From: JAXMHQ01 sp046346665
Lineage (GTDB): Bacteria > Verrucomicrobiota > Verrucomicrobiia > Limisphaerales > JAXMHQ01
DNA length: 64,000 bases
Reading direction: 5' to 3'
Assembly (NCBI GenBank): GCA_046346665.1
Contig: JAXMHQ010000023.1
Span: 20,723-84,722 of the forward strand
Below the pieces are notes generated by a model, which was not told the DNA's origin, searched no databases, and saw only the letters and a program-made list of their open reading frames with translations. This document shows positions 34,987-44,104 of the stretch, piece after piece (positions within the stretch are counted from its first letter, which is position 1; each line of letters opens with the position of its first letter). The translations under genes and the position numbers were made by a program.

Positions 34987-35928
34987 TCAACGGAGTTCTT
35001 CCAACTTCACCCCCTCGCGCCGCAAAATCGTCGCCTCGACTTTCGGCACATACATCTGGGTTTCCGCGGGCAAATACGGCGAGATTTCGTCGAAGGTTTT
35101 TGCGTTGCGGCGTTTCAACTGGTTTTGAACCGTGCCTTCCCCCGCATTGTAGGCCGCCACCGCCAGGCGCCAGTCCTGGAATTTCCGATGCAACGCCGCC
35201 AGGCACCGCGCCGCCGCCCGGCCGCTGTCCTCCGCGTTATACCGCTGGTCAAACGGCCACGTCCTCAACCCATACCGCTTCGCCGTGTCCGGCATCAACT
35301 GAAACAACCCCGCCGCCCCCGCCGGGCTCTTCGCACCCGCGTCGAACGACGACTCCACCTCCGCAATCCACACCAACTCCGGCGGCACCTTCTCCTCCAC
35401 AAACACCGGCTTCAACTTCGCCACCACCGGCTTCGCCGCCTCCGGCCACGGCCGGTCCGCCATCTTCTTCGTCCACACTTCCCGCTCCTTCTCCGCCGGC
35501 GGATTCGGCGCCGGCACCGGAGCCACTCCCGGAATCGGCTTCGGCAACGGAATGATCAATCGCAGCTCATCCGCCGCATCCAGGTAGTCCAGCCGCGTGC
35601 GGATCCACACCACGTACGGCTTCGTCTCCGGATGCGCTTCCAGGAGCGGGATCACCTGGTTCGCCGTCTCCCTCAACTGCCCCAGGTCCAGCACGTATTC
35701 CCCGTGAAATCGCCGTTCAATCTCGTCCAGCAACTGCCGCGTCCGCGCCTGCCCTTCCCCCTCCAACATCCGCAACGCCCCGTCATCAAGATTGTTCGTC
35801 GCCCACTCCTGCGCCGAATCCACCACGTCGTCCAGCGTCCAGGTGTCGTCCGCCGCCACCACCCGCCCGACCAGGGCGCCCGCCAGCCCAAGCCCAATCA
35901 GCACGAGAATTGCAAATGACTTGTTCAC
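34987..35928 (-). CDS. Lytic murein transglycosylase (SLT domain), periplasmic
   Basis: The 313-residue protein has a signal peptide (residues 1-25, ending VVAAD). A helical N-terminal domain of about 130 residues and a Pro-rich linker are followed by the SLT domain (about 180-300): ELVWIAEVESSFDAGAKSPAGAAGLFQLMPDTAKRYG with the catalytic Glu in VESSF, then RYNAEDSGRAAARCLAALHRKF and AVAAYNAGEGTV. It cleaves peptidoglycan between MurNAc and GlcNAc with 1,6-anhydro formation. It lacks LysM repeats, so it is closer to Slt/MltC-type than to MltD. Divergent from opgG. Confidence 0.9.
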   Translation of the reverse strand: MNKSFAILVLIGLGLAGALVGRVVAADDTWTLDDVVDSAQEWATNNLDDGALRMLEGEGQARTRQLLDEIERRFHGEYVLDLGQLRETANQVIPLLEAHPETKPYVVWIRTRLDYLDAADELRLIIPLPKPIPGVAPVPAPNPPAEKEREVWTKKMADRPWPEAAKPVVAKLKPVFVEEKVPPELVWIAEVESSFDAGAKSPAGAAGLFQLMPDTAKRYGLRTWPFDQRYNAEDSGRAAARCLAALHRKFQDWRLAVAAYNAGEGTVQNQLKRRNAKTFDEISPYLPAETQMYVPKVEATILRREGVKLEELR

Positions 35929-36068
35929 AATTTGTTACAGTTCAAACAGGCCCTGCAATTCCCGTTGCTGCCGGCTGCCGGTGGATAGGAAAGTCCATGC
36001 ATCGCCGGAGCTCTCGTCCGGCCCGGTCTTGCCAAAGCAGGGGGTTTCAGGTCTTCTGTGGATTAAAC

Positions 36069-37643
36069 ATGAATCGATTGGCTTGTCTGATCGTGGCGCT
36101 GGTGGTTCTGGCGCCCGTCCGGGGGAGGGCGTGGATGGAATCCGCCGACGTGACGCTGGATTACATCGCGAAGAAGGCGGAGCAGCGGGCGCGCAAACCA
36201 TTTCATTCGCCGCGGGCGGACCTGCCGGCGATTCTGCGGGCGGACAAGCTGGACTACGACAAGTACCGGGAAATTGAGTTCCGGCACGAGAAAGCGTTGT
36301 GGGCTGCGGACGATCTTCCATTTCGCGTCGAATTTTTTCATCCCGGCTACCTTTACGAGGAACCGGTTCACATTTATGAATTCACGGTCAGCGCCGTCCA
36401 GCCGATCCGGTTCGTCCAGGATTTCTTCAATTATCGCAGCCTGAAATTTCAAAAGCAAATCCCGCAGGACACGGGCTACGCGGGATTCCGGCTGTTGAAC
36501 CAGTTGAACGAGCAGGACAAGTGGGATGAACTGGGGGCGTTCCTCGGCGCGAGCTATTTCCGGCTCCTGGGCAAGGGTCAGCGTTACGGCCAGTCCGCCC
36601 GCGGCCTGTCCATCGACTGCGGCGAACCGGATCGGCCGGAGGAATTCCCCATCTTCACCGACTGGTGGCTCGGCAAACCGTCGCGCGACGAGGATCGACT
36701 GAAACTTTTCGCCATCCTGGACAGCCCGAGCTGCACGGGTGCCTACAAGTTCACGATCAAACCCGGCGAAACCACGGTGGCCAGCATCGAGGCCATCGTT
36801 TACTTCCGCGAACCCGAAAAAGTCCCGGCCGGCGCGACGGAACGCAAGCCCATCGCCACCATCGGTCGCGCGCCGCTCACCAGCATGTTCTGGTTCGGCA
36901 AAAGCTGCGAACGCAAGTTCGACGATTACCGCCCCGAGGTGCATGACAGCGACGGGTTGCTGATGCAAATGGAGAACGGCGAAATCGTCTGGCGCCCGCT
37001 GAACAACACCACGCGCATGCGCCACCAGCGCTACCAGGCCAAGGATATCCGCGGATTCGGACTGCTGCAGCGCGACCGCAGTTTCGCGACCTACCAGGAC
37101 CTGTTCAACCTCTACCAGACCGTCCCCAGCGTCTGGGTCGAGCCCCACGGCCAATGGGGCGAAGGCGAGGTCAACCTCGTCGAACTCAGCACGCATTACG
37201 AGGGCCTCGACAACATCGTCGCGTTCTGGGACGCGAAGGTGAAACCCAAGCCGATGGAACCCTACCAGTTCGGTTACACGCTCTATTTCACGAGCCGCGA
37301 ATCCGACATCCCGCTCTCGCAGGTGAAGGACAAGGCGATTGCCACGCGCCTGGGGGCCGACCCGAGGGATTCGCAGCAGCGGCAGTTCGTGATCGATTTC
37401 GCGGGCCCGAAGTCGGGCGCGTTGACGCCGGCCACCCCGCCCCAAGCCATCGCGAGCTGCAGCACCAACGCCAGCATCGTCAATCCCCAGGTGTTCCACA
37501 ATCCGTTCGACAACAGTTGGCGCGTCATCTTCGGCCTGCAGCCCGCCCCCGGCAACACCTCCGATGTCGACATCCGCTGCACGCTGCAAAAAGGAGAGGA
37601 GGTTCTCACCGAAACATGGACCTATCTTTGGAGTCCGCCCTGA
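36069..37643 (+). CDS. opgG: Periplasmic glucan biosynthesis protein OpgG/MdoG
   Basis: The 524-residue protein starts at ATG 36069 with a signal peptide (LIVALVVLAPVRGRA). OpgG hallmarks are visible: AKKAEQRARKPFHSP, LDYDKYREIEFR near the N-terminus, LLNQLNEQDKWDELGAFLGASYFRLLGKGQRYGQSARGL, RHQRYQAKDIRGFGLLQRDR, and EGLDNIVAFW in the C-terminal domain. OpgG builds beta-1,6 branches on osmoregulated periplasmic glucans. It is followed by an overlapping unknown gene and opgH, so it is one operon. The first frame ATG lies far upstream inside non-coding DNA and was rejected. Confidence 0.93.
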   Translation: MNRLACLIVALVVLAPVRGRAWMESADVTLDYIAKKAEQRARKPFHSPRADLPAILRADKLDYDKYREIEFRHEKALWAADDLPFRVEFFHPGYLYEEPVHIYEFTVSAVQPIRFVQDFFNYRSLKFQKQIPQDTGYAGFRLLNQLNEQDKWDELGAFLGASYFRLLGKGQRYGQSARGLSIDCGEPDRPEEFPIFTDWWLGKPSRDEDRLKLFAILDSPSCTGAYKFTIKPGETTVASIEAIVYFREPEKVPAGATERKPIATIGRAPLTSMFWFGKSCERKFDDYRPEVHDSDGLLMQMENGEIVWRPLNNTTRMRHQRYQAKDIRGFGLLQRDRSFATYQDLFNLYQTVPSVWVEPHGQWGEGEVNLVELSTHYEGLDNIVAFWDAKVKPKPMEPYQFGYTLYFTSRESDIPLSQVKDKAIATRLGADPRDSQQRQFVIDFAGPKSGALTPATPPQAIASCSTNASIVNPQVFHNPFDNSWRVIFGLQPAPGNTSDVDIRCTLQKGEEVLTETWTYLWSPP

Positions 37644-38233
37644 GCGGTGCCGAGGCGGGCCTCGAACAACCGGGACGCATCGTCGGCCGGCCCCTGGAGG
37701 AATGGAACGCCGCCTACGCCAAGGTGGAAAGTTACTTCCACGCCCTGCGCATTCGCAACAAGGTGCTGCTCGGACGCCTGGTCATCCATGTGCTCAAACG
37801 CGCCATGCGCCGCGCCCCCCAGGAACCCAAACGCTCCGTCACCGAACTCGCCGCCGAGGAAATGGACCAGGTCGTCACCGAATGGTTCGCCCAGGTGCTC
37901 CAGGAATCCCCCGCCGGCACCGATCACATGCTCTCCACCCGCGGCCGCCTCGCCCTGCTCATCGCCGACATGCCCGGCAAATGGCAGGACCAGTTCCTCC
38001 GCCCCGGCCCGTGGCCCGAGGAATTCGTCAAGGCCATGCGCGACGCCTACCTGCGCGCCGGCCCCGATTTTCAGCTCGCGAAAATGGCGCCGCGCCCGCT
38101 CGACCTCGGCCCCATCACCACGCTCACCAATTTCAGCCGGCTGCCTTACACTAAAATGGTGTTCGCCTGGATCCTGTTCGCCCTGCTCCTGGTCGCCATC
38201 TTCGTCGTGACGCACTACACCTTTGGACGCTGA
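37616..38233 (+). CDS. Unrecognised protein with C-terminal membrane helix, between opgG and opgH
   Basis: The 205-residue protein overlaps the end of opgG by 28 bp and ends one base before the opgH ATG. Residues 1-180 are helical and charged (VLKRAMRRAPQEPKRSVTELAAEEMDQV). A single helix (MVFAWILFALLLVAIFVVTHY) sits at the extreme C-terminus, so it is probably a tail-anchored cytoplasmic protein. I do not recognise a family. Its place between the two glucan genes makes it a candidate partner or regulator of OpgH. No equivalent is part of the proteobacterial opgGH operon. Confidence 0.65.
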   Translation: MDLSLESALSGAEAGLEQPGRIVGRPLEEWNAAYAKVESYFHALRIRNKVLLGRLVIHVLKRAMRRAPQEPKRSVTELAAEEMDQVVTEWFAQVLQESPAGTDHMLSTRGRLALLIADMPGKWQDQFLRPGPWPEEFVKAMRDAYLRAGPDFQLAKMAPRPLDLGPITTLTNFSRLPYTKMVFAWILFALLLVAIFVVTHYTFGR

Positions 38234-38234
38234 A

Positions 38235-40415
38235 ATGGCCCCCGCACCCGCTCCATCCCCCACGGGCGCACCCCCGGCCCCCGCACCCGCCGTGGCCGTC
38301 TACCCGGCGCCCCCCGCCCGGCGCGGCGTCGTCCTGTTCGTCTTTTTCACCACCGCCGTCCTCTTCACCGGGCTCGTCTCCCTCCTCTTCGCCGACCTGC
38401 TCTGGCGCAGCGGATGGACCAACCACAGCACCGTCCTCCTCGTCCTGTTCATCACCCTCTTCCTCCTCATCGCCATCGGCTGCATGCACGGCGTGTGCGG
38501 ATTCGTCGTGCGCGCCTTCGGCGACCCCGGCCAGATCACCCGCCTCGGCGATTACCGCACCCGGTCCATCGACGGCGTCAGCACCGCCATCGTCTTCCCC
38601 ATCTACAACGAGGACGTCGCCCGCGTCTTCGAAGGTCTCCGCGCCACCTACCTGTCCCTCGAACGCACCGGCCAGCTCGAACGGTTCGACCTGTTCATCC
38701 TCAGCGATTCCCGCGACCCGGACAAATGGATCGAGGAGGAACGCCGCTGGTGCGAACTGGTCCGCGAACTGGACGCCCTCGGCCGCATCTATTACCGCCG
38801 CCGCATCTCGAACGAAGGCAAGAAAAGCGGCAACGTCCGCGATTTCCTCAGCACCTGGGGCCGCCGCTACCGCTACTTCATGGTGTGCGACGCCGACAGC
38901 ATCATGCGCGGCGAAACCGTCGTCGACCTGGTCAAGCTCATGGAGCTGCATTCCCACGTCGGCCTCATCCAAACGGTCCCCGCCCTCGTGAACGCCGAAT
39001 CCCTGTTCGGCCGGATCCAGCAGTTCGCCAACCGACTCTACGCCCCGATCTTCATCGCCGGACTCAATTACTGGGCCCAGGGCTTCGGCAATTACTGGGG
39101 ACACAACGCCCTCATCCGCACGGACGCTTTCATGCAGTATTGCGACCTGCCCAGCCTCCCCGGACGCAAACCGTTCGGCGGCCAGATCCTCAGCCACGAC
39201 TTCGTCGAGGCCGCCCTCCTGCTCAAGGAAAACTGGCAGGTCTGGTTCGCCTACGACCTCGAGGGCAGCTACGAGGAAACCCCGCAGGGCATCATCGAGA
39301 ACGCGCGGCGCGACCGCCGCTGGTGCCAGGGCAACCTGCAGCACGGCATGGTGCTCTTCGCCCGCGGCTTCCGCGGCATCAGCCGCATCCACCTCCTCCT
39401 CGGCATCTTCGGCTACCTCGCCAGCCCGCTCTGGCTCCTGTTCCTCGTCGAATTCAACATCGCCCTCTGGGATTTCAAACGCAGCGGTTTGTCCGTGCTC
39501 CCACCCGTCCGCCAGTTCACCCCGTTCCTCAATCTCAGCGGCACCCAGCACGCCTTCCTCATTTTCTGCATCTGCATGGCCGCCCTTTTCCTGCCCAAAG
39601 TACTCGCCATCATCGACCTCGCCCTCGACCCCGTCCGCTGCCGCGCGTTCGGCGGATTTCGCCGCGCCACGCTCAGCGCTCTGGCCGAGACGGTTTTCTC
39701 AAGCCTGCACGCGCCGCTCCAGATGCTCTGGCATTCCCAGTGCGTCGCTTCCATCCTCCTCGGCAGAGGCGTCAATTGGGGTCCGCAAAAACGCACCGCC
39801 GACGGCATCGCCTGGTCCGAAGCCATCCGCCATCACTGGGCCAATACCCTCATCGGCCTGCTCTGGGGCGCCGCCATCTGGCAAATCGATCACCAGGCGT
39901 TCTGGTGGTTCGTCCCCGTCCTCGCCGGCATGGTCCTGTCCGTCCCCCTCAGCGTCTTCACCAGCCGCAGCCGCCTCGGCGCGCGCGCCCGCGCCCACGG
40001 ATTTTTCCTTACACCCGAGGAAACCTCGCCGCCCTCCGAACTCGACACGCTCCGCGTCCGCATGGCCCTGCTCGAAAGATCCAGCGGCGGTGCTCCCACC
40101 CCGAACGACCACAGCATCGCCGAGGTCATCCTCGACCCCTACGTCAATGCCATCCACGTCTCTCTCCTCCGCGAAAAACGACTCAACCCCGAATACAGCG
40201 AAGCCCTCGCCCAGCTCGGCGTCGGCCAACCCGCCGTGCGCGACCTGGGCGAAACTCTCCTCGCCAAGGGACCCGAAGGATTGAACGATTCCGACAAAAT
40301 CCTCCTGCTCTCCGACGCCGAAGTCATGTCCTGGCTCCATCGCCAGGCCTGGATCCGCCCCGCCGAAGGAATGGCCTCCTGGTGGCAATCCGCCATCCGG
40401 CAGTATGCCCGGTAA
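38235..40415 (+). CDS. opgH: Glucan glucosyltransferase OpgH/MdoH
   Basis: The 726-residue protein starts at ATG 38235; a TTG at 38223 in the upstream gene is less likely. A proline-rich N-terminal cytoplasmic tail and two transmembrane helices lead into a GT2 domain: IVFPIYNEDVARVFEGL, ILSDSRDPDKW, MVCDADSIMRG, and the processive-enzyme end motif ARRDRRWCQGN (QxxRW type). Further helices follow, as in OpgH. It polymerises beta-1,2-glucose from UDP-glucose and exports the chain for OpgG. Family length is about 700-850. Confidence 0.93.
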   Translation: MAPAPAPSPTGAPPAPAPAVAVYPAPPARRGVVLFVFFTTAVLFTGLVSLLFADLLWRSGWTNHSTVLLVLFITLFLLIAIGCMHGVCGFVVRAFGDPGQITRLGDYRTRSIDGVSTAIVFPIYNEDVARVFEGLRATYLSLERTGQLERFDLFILSDSRDPDKWIEEERRWCELVRELDALGRIYYRRRISNEGKKSGNVRDFLSTWGRRYRYFMVCDADSIMRGETVVDLVKLMELHSHVGLIQTVPALVNAESLFGRIQQFANRLYAPIFIAGLNYWAQGFGNYWGHNALIRTDAFMQYCDLPSLPGRKPFGGQILSHDFVEAALLLKENWQVWFAYDLEGSYEETPQGIIENARRDRRWCQGNLQHGMVLFARGFRGISRIHLLLGIFGYLASPLWLLFLVEFNIALWDFKRSGLSVLPPVRQFTPFLNLSGTQHAFLIFCICMAALFLPKVLAIIDLALDPVRCRAFGGFRRATLSALAETVFSSLHAPLQMLWHSQCVASILLGRGVNWGPQKRTADGIAWSEAIRHHWANTLIGLLWGAAIWQIDHQAFWWFVPVLAGMVLSVPLSVFTSRSRLGARARAHGFFLTPEETSPPSELDTLRVRMALLERSSGGAPTPNDHSIAEVILDPYVNAIHVSLLREKRLNPEYSEALAQLGVGQPAVRDLGETLLAKGPEGLNDSDKILLLSDAEVMSWLHRQAWIRPAEGMASWWQSAIRQYAR

Positions 40416-40461
40416 ACCCGCGACCAATCCTGCTCGTCCTCGTCCTCGTCCTCGAAAATCC

Positions 40462-40557
40462 GAGTTAAAAAGTTAAAACGTCAAAAGGTTAAAAGGTGAA
40501 GCGACCACAATGTCCGCAACGCCTTAACTGTTTTAACTTTTTAACGCTTTAACTTCC
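40462..40557. repeat. GTTAAAA word-repeat hairpin
   Basis: The left arm repeats GTTAAAA/GGTTAAAA words. The right arm repeats TTAACT/TTTTAAC words after a 25-nt loop. It lies between opgH and prmC, both on the plus strand, and is the probable opgH terminator. The word differs from the GGATNN and GAGTTT families elsewhere in the window, but the design is the same. A short (CTCGTC) run precedes it at about 40432-40455. Confidence 0.75.
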
Positions 40558-40572
40558 GTCCATCGTGTCCCC

Positions 40573-41430
40573 GTGACGGTTCTTGATGGCATTCAGAAAA
40601 GTGCGGATTTCCTGGGATCGAAGGGCGTGGATTCCCCGCGGCTGCAGGCGGAGCTGCTGCTGGCGCATGTGCTCCAACTGCCCCGGATGCAGTTGTACCT
40701 GAAGTTCGACCGCCCGCTGAGCGAAGACGAAACCAACCGCCTCCGCGAACTGGTCCGGCGCCGCGGCCGGCGCGAGCCGCTCCAACACCTCGTCGGCTCC
40801 GCCTGCTTCTGCGGCTGGAACCTCGAGGTCAATCCCCACGTCCTCATCCCCCGCCCCGAAACCGAGTTGCTCGCCGAATCCGCATGGACGTTCCTCGAGT
40901 CCCGCGGCGATCAGCCTGTCGCCGTCCTCGACTTCGGCACCGGGAGCGGCTGCCTCGCCATCGCCATCGCCGCCCGCCTCCCCGCCGCCCGCGTCACCGC
41001 GCTCGACATTTCAACCGAAGCAATCGAAGTCGCCCGCCGCAACGCGCGCGCCCACCAGCTCGAGACGCGCATCGAATTTTTCCACGGCGACGGATGGGCC
41101 GCCCTGACCGACGGCGCACAATTCGATCTGATCGTGTCGAACCCGCCCTACATTCCATCCGAGGAAATCCCCTCGCTCCAGCCCGAGGTCCGCGATTTCG
41201 ACCCGCGGCTGGCGCTGGACGGCGGGACGGACGGATTGGATTTCTATCGATTGCTCGCGACGGGCGCAGGGGCGCGCCTGAAATCCGGCGGCAAAATCAT
41301 GCTCGAGTTCGGCGACGGCCAGTCGGCTTCCATCCGCTCCCTGTTCGAAAACCAGAAGTGGATTGTGGAGGCCGTCCGGGACGACTACACTCAGCGCCCA
41401 AGAATCCTGATCGCGCATCCCGGCGCCTGA
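40573..41430 (+). CDS. prmC: Peptide chain release factor N5-glutamine methyltransferase
   Basis: The 285-residue protein starts at GTG 40573. The N-terminal helical domain recognises release factors. The SAM-binding motif FGTGSGCLAIAIA lies at 121-133, and the catalytic NPPY at 190-193. PRPETE (93-98) is also typical of HemK/PrmC. It methylates the GGQ glutamine of RF1 and RF2. Usually prfA is next to it, but here its neighbour is murA, 25 bp downstream. Confidence 0.93.
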   Translation: MTVLDGIQKSADFLGSKGVDSPRLQAELLLAHVLQLPRMQLYLKFDRPLSEDETNRLRELVRRRGRREPLQHLVGSACFCGWNLEVNPHVLIPRPETELLAESAWTFLESRGDQPVAVLDFGTGSGCLAIAIAARLPAARVTALDISTEAIEVARRNARAHQLETRIEFFHGDGWAALTDGAQFDLIVSNPPYIPSEEIPSLQPEVRDFDPRLALDGGTDGLDFYRLLATGAGARLKSGGKIMLEFGDGQSASIRSLFENQKWIVEAVRDDYTQRPRILIAHPGA

Positions 41431-41455
41431 CGCCCAATCCGCGACGGTTAAACAC

Positions 41456-42718
41456 ATGGACAGTTTGTTGATCAAAGGCGGCGTGCCGCTCAGCGGCGAA
41501 GTGCAGATCAGCGGCGCCAAAAACGCCGTGCTGCCCATCCTCGCCGCCACCCTTCTCACCTCCGAACCCTGCGTCATCCGCCGCGTCCCCGACCTCAGCG
41601 ACGTCCGGTTCATGGGTCAAATCCTCCAATCGCTCGGCGCCGAGGTGAAATTCGACGGCGACACCATCCGCGTCCGGGCGAAATCGATCAAGGGCACCGG
41701 CGATTACGAACTCGTCCGGAAAATGCGCGGGTCCATCTGCATTCTCGGCCCGCTGCTCGCCCGGCTCCGCAAGGCCGCCGTCTCCCTCCCGGGCGGCTGC
41801 GTCATCGGGGCCCGCCCGATCAATCTCCATCTGAAAGGCCTGCAGGCGCTCGGCGCGAAGGTGAAAATCGAGAACGGCTACGTCCATGCCTCCGCCCGAC
41901 GGCTGGTCGGATCCGACATGTTCCTCGGCGGCCGCGCGGGATCGACCGTGCTCGGCACGGCCAACGTTCTCATGGCCGCCGTCCTCGCCGAAGGCGTCAC
42001 CATCATCGAAAGCGCGGCGTGCGAACCGGAACTGATCGACCTCGCCGCCTTCCTGAATTCCATGGGCGCCCGCATCAGCGGCGCCGGCAGCCCCACCCTC
42101 ACCGTCACCGGCGTGCCGTCACTCCACGGCGCCGAACATGAAGTCATCCCGGACCGCATCGAAGCCGCCACCTACGCCATCGCCGCCGCCGCGACCAACG
42201 GCGAGGTCACGTTGAAAGGCGCCCGCGCCGATCACCTCCACGCCGTTCTCGACAAACTCGCCGACAGCGGCGTCCGCATCGAACGCAACGGACAACTGCT
42301 GACGGTCCGGCGCGCACGGCGGCTGAAGCCGGTCGACATCACCACGCTGCCGTATTCCGGGTTTCCAACGGATGTCCAGGCGCAGATGATGGCCTTGATG
42401 GCGCTGACGCCGGGGATCAGCATCATCACCGAGCGGATTTTTGAATCGCGGTTCATGCACGTGAGCGAGCTGGCGCGGCTGGGGGCGGACATTGAAATCG
42501 AGGGCCCGAGTGCGATAGTAAAAGGCGGACGTCCACTCAGCGGGGCGCCGGTCATGGCGAGCGATCTCCGGGCTTCGGCCGCACTGGTCATCGCCGGCCT
42601 GGCCGCCCGCGGGACCACCCAGGTGAACCGCGTGTACCACCTGGACCGCGGTTACGAAAACATGGACGCCAAGCTCCGCCGGCTCGGCGCCCGCATCGAG
42701 CGCATCGAGGAATCATGA
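41456..42718 (+). CDS. murA: UDP-N-acetylglucosamine 1-carboxyvinyltransferase
   Basis: The 420-residue protein has the MurA fold pattern: GGVPLSGEVQISGAKNAVLPILAA at the N-terminus, with the conserved Lys-Asn (K22-N23). Cys115 in LPGGCVIGARPI is at the exact E. coli position of the fosfomycin-target Cys. It catalyses the first committed step of peptidoglycan synthesis. It probably sits in one unit with prmC upstream. Its stop overlaps the following small gene (ATGA). Confidence 0.95.
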   Translation: MDSLLIKGGVPLSGEVQISGAKNAVLPILAATLLTSEPCVIRRVPDLSDVRFMGQILQSLGAEVKFDGDTIRVRAKSIKGTGDYELVRKMRGSICILGPLLARLRKAAVSLPGGCVIGARPINLHLKGLQALGAKVKIENGYVHASARRLVGSDMFLGGRAGSTVLGTANVLMAAVLAEGVTIIESAACEPELIDLAAFLNSMGARISGAGSPTLTVTGVPSLHGAEHEVIPDRIEAATYAIAAAATNGEVTLKGARADHLHAVLDKLADSGVRIERNGQLLTVRRARRLKPVDITTLPYSGFPTDVQAQMMALMALTPGISIITERIFESRFMHVSELARLGADIEIEGPSAIVKGGRPLSGAPVMASDLRASAALVIAGLAARGTTQVNRVYHLDRGYENMDAKLRRLGARIERIEES

Positions 42719-43122
42719 TCAACAAGCTCATTGGCGTGCTGGCGGTCGCCCTGCTGGTCTGGGGCGGCGTGGAATTATCGAGGTATTACCAGCGAATTGA
42801 ATACGAGCGGGTGAACGGCCCCCGCGAAAAAGCCTCCCAGGAATTCCGGCCGGACCGACTCCCGGGCATGTCCTACCTACTCGAAGACTCCCTCGCCGCC
42901 GCCCAGGCCCAGGGCGCCAACGCCCTCCACAACTGGCTCCGAAACTTCGGACCCCAGCTCGAAGATCCCCGCAAAGCCTGGATCGAACTGGACTACTGCG
43001 TGATGCTGGCCAAGGACAACCCCGCCGAAGCCCGCCGCCTCTTCGCCGAAATCCGCGACCGCACCCCGCCGTCCTCCCCCGTCTATCCGCGCATCCAGCA
43101 GCTCGCAAAAACGTACCAATAA
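42715..43122 (+). CDS. Unrecognised small membrane-anchored protein
   Basis: The 135-residue protein has a single N-terminal hydrophobic segment (LIGVLAVALLVWGGVEL). The soluble part is helical (AAAQAQGANALHNWLRNFGPQL, LDYCVMLAKDNPAEARRLFAEIRDR), with one TPR-like helix pair near the C-terminus. No family is recognised. It is translationally coupled to murA by an ATGA overlap, so a cell-wall-related role is possible. Confidence 0.7.
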   Translation: MINKLIGVLAVALLVWGGVELSRYYQRIEYERVNGPREKASQEFRPDRLPGMSYLLEDSLAAAQAQGANALHNWLRNFGPQLEDPRKAWIELDYCVMLAKDNPAEARRLFAEIRDRTPPSSPVYPRIQQLAKTYQ

Positions 43123-43138
43123 GCCGCCGAACCTGAGT

Positions 43139-43170
43139 TTTGACCGCGGATGACACGGATGACACGGATC
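43139..43170. repeat. GGATGACAC direct repeat
   Basis: Two tandem copies of GGATGACAC followed by GGAT, in the 85-bp spacer before the acyltransferase gene. There is no dyad, so a terminator role is unclear. Confidence 0.5.
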
Positions 43171-43207
43171 AAAAAATCCCCTCGTCCAAACCCACAACTG
43201 CACACCA

Positions 43208-44104
43208 GTGGCAAAGCCGCGTGACTTAATTCGCTTTTGGATGCTTCGAAAACTTGAGCGGATGCTTTCAGTCGACGCCTTATATCGCGCGTTGCTGCCC
43301 CTGGAATCCATCCGGGCAGCCGCAAACACCCCGTTCAGAAAAGGCCCGCCTCCGCTGCGGCTCCCAGACTGTGTCGGCCGGGACCGGTTTCTGTCCATGG
43401 GCAAGATGCGCCGCCGAAACCATTATTTGAATCAGACGATCGAGCTGTTTTCCGACCGGCTAGCGTCTCCGGAATGGAGCCGCCGCTGCCGGATCAACGG
43501 CGAGGAACATCTGCAGCGGGCGCGACAGCAGGGAAAACCGGTGGTGCTGGCCTTCTGCCATTTTGAGGCGTTTGCCCTGCTGAGATTCTGGCTTCGCGCG
43601 GCGGGCTTTCCCGTCACCAACCTGATCCGGGACGAGGCCATTCGACCCTCCATGAGACAGCTCACGGATCGTCTGACCCCGTTTCCCGAGGTGCCGACCG
43701 TGATCTGTCGGGACGAACTCTCCCGGGCGATCGGGTTGTTGAAAACGGGAATCCCCTTGCTGGTCGCGGTGGATTCTCCCAACGGAAAACAATTGCAGGT
43801 GCCGATTCAGGAGGGATGGTCGTTTCAAATGGCGACTGGCGCCATTCGCATGGCCATCAGCCAGGAAGCAGAACTGATTTCCTGCGCGATCATCGACGAA
43901 GGCCGCTGGCATTACCGGATCGAATTAGGCCGCCCTGTGCCGCGCGAACTCCTGACTGCGGGAAATGACTGGCTGCCTGCCGGAATATTTTTGCTGGAAC
44001 AACTGCTGCCCCATGTTCGGAATCATCCGGAACAGAGCCTGGCCGTCATCAAACGCATTCAGCCGACGGCTTCCAATGCCGCCCTGACGATTCAGCACCA
44101 ATGA
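43208..44104 (+). CDS. Lipid A/phospholipid acyltransferase-like protein (LpxL/HtrB-related)
   Basis: The 298-residue protein starts at GTG 43208. MRRRNHYLNQTIELFSDRL is like the HtrB/LpxL N-terminal helical part. VVLAFCHFEAFALLRFWL stands where the family has the H-x4-D/E catalytic motif (H-F-E-A-F here, so only partly conserved). PNGKQLQVPIQEGWSFQMATGAIRMAI corresponds to the later binding region. It is coupled to the following ketosynthase by ATGA. It probably transfers an acyl chain from ACP, for example in secondary acylation of a lipid; not certain. Confidence 0.7.
   Translation: MAKPRDLIRFWMLRKLERMLSVDALYRALLPLESIRAAANTPFRKGPPPLRLPDCVGRDRFLSMGKMRRRNHYLNQTIELFSDRLASPEWSRRCRINGEEHLQRARQQGKPVVLAFCHFEAFALLRFWLRAAGFPVTNLIRDEAIRPSMRQLTDRLTPFPEVPTVICRDELSRAIGLLKTGIPLLVAVDSPNGKQLQVPIQEGWSFQMATGAIRMAISQEAELISCAIIDEGRWHYRIELGRPVPRELLTAGNDWLPAGIFLLEQLLPHVRNHPEQSLAVIKRIQPTASNAALTIQHQ

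Noticed and set aside
38414..40468. 684-codon plus-strand frame inside opgH
   Set aside because: Arg/Pro/His-rich composition and full overlap with the well-supported opgH frame; a shadow.
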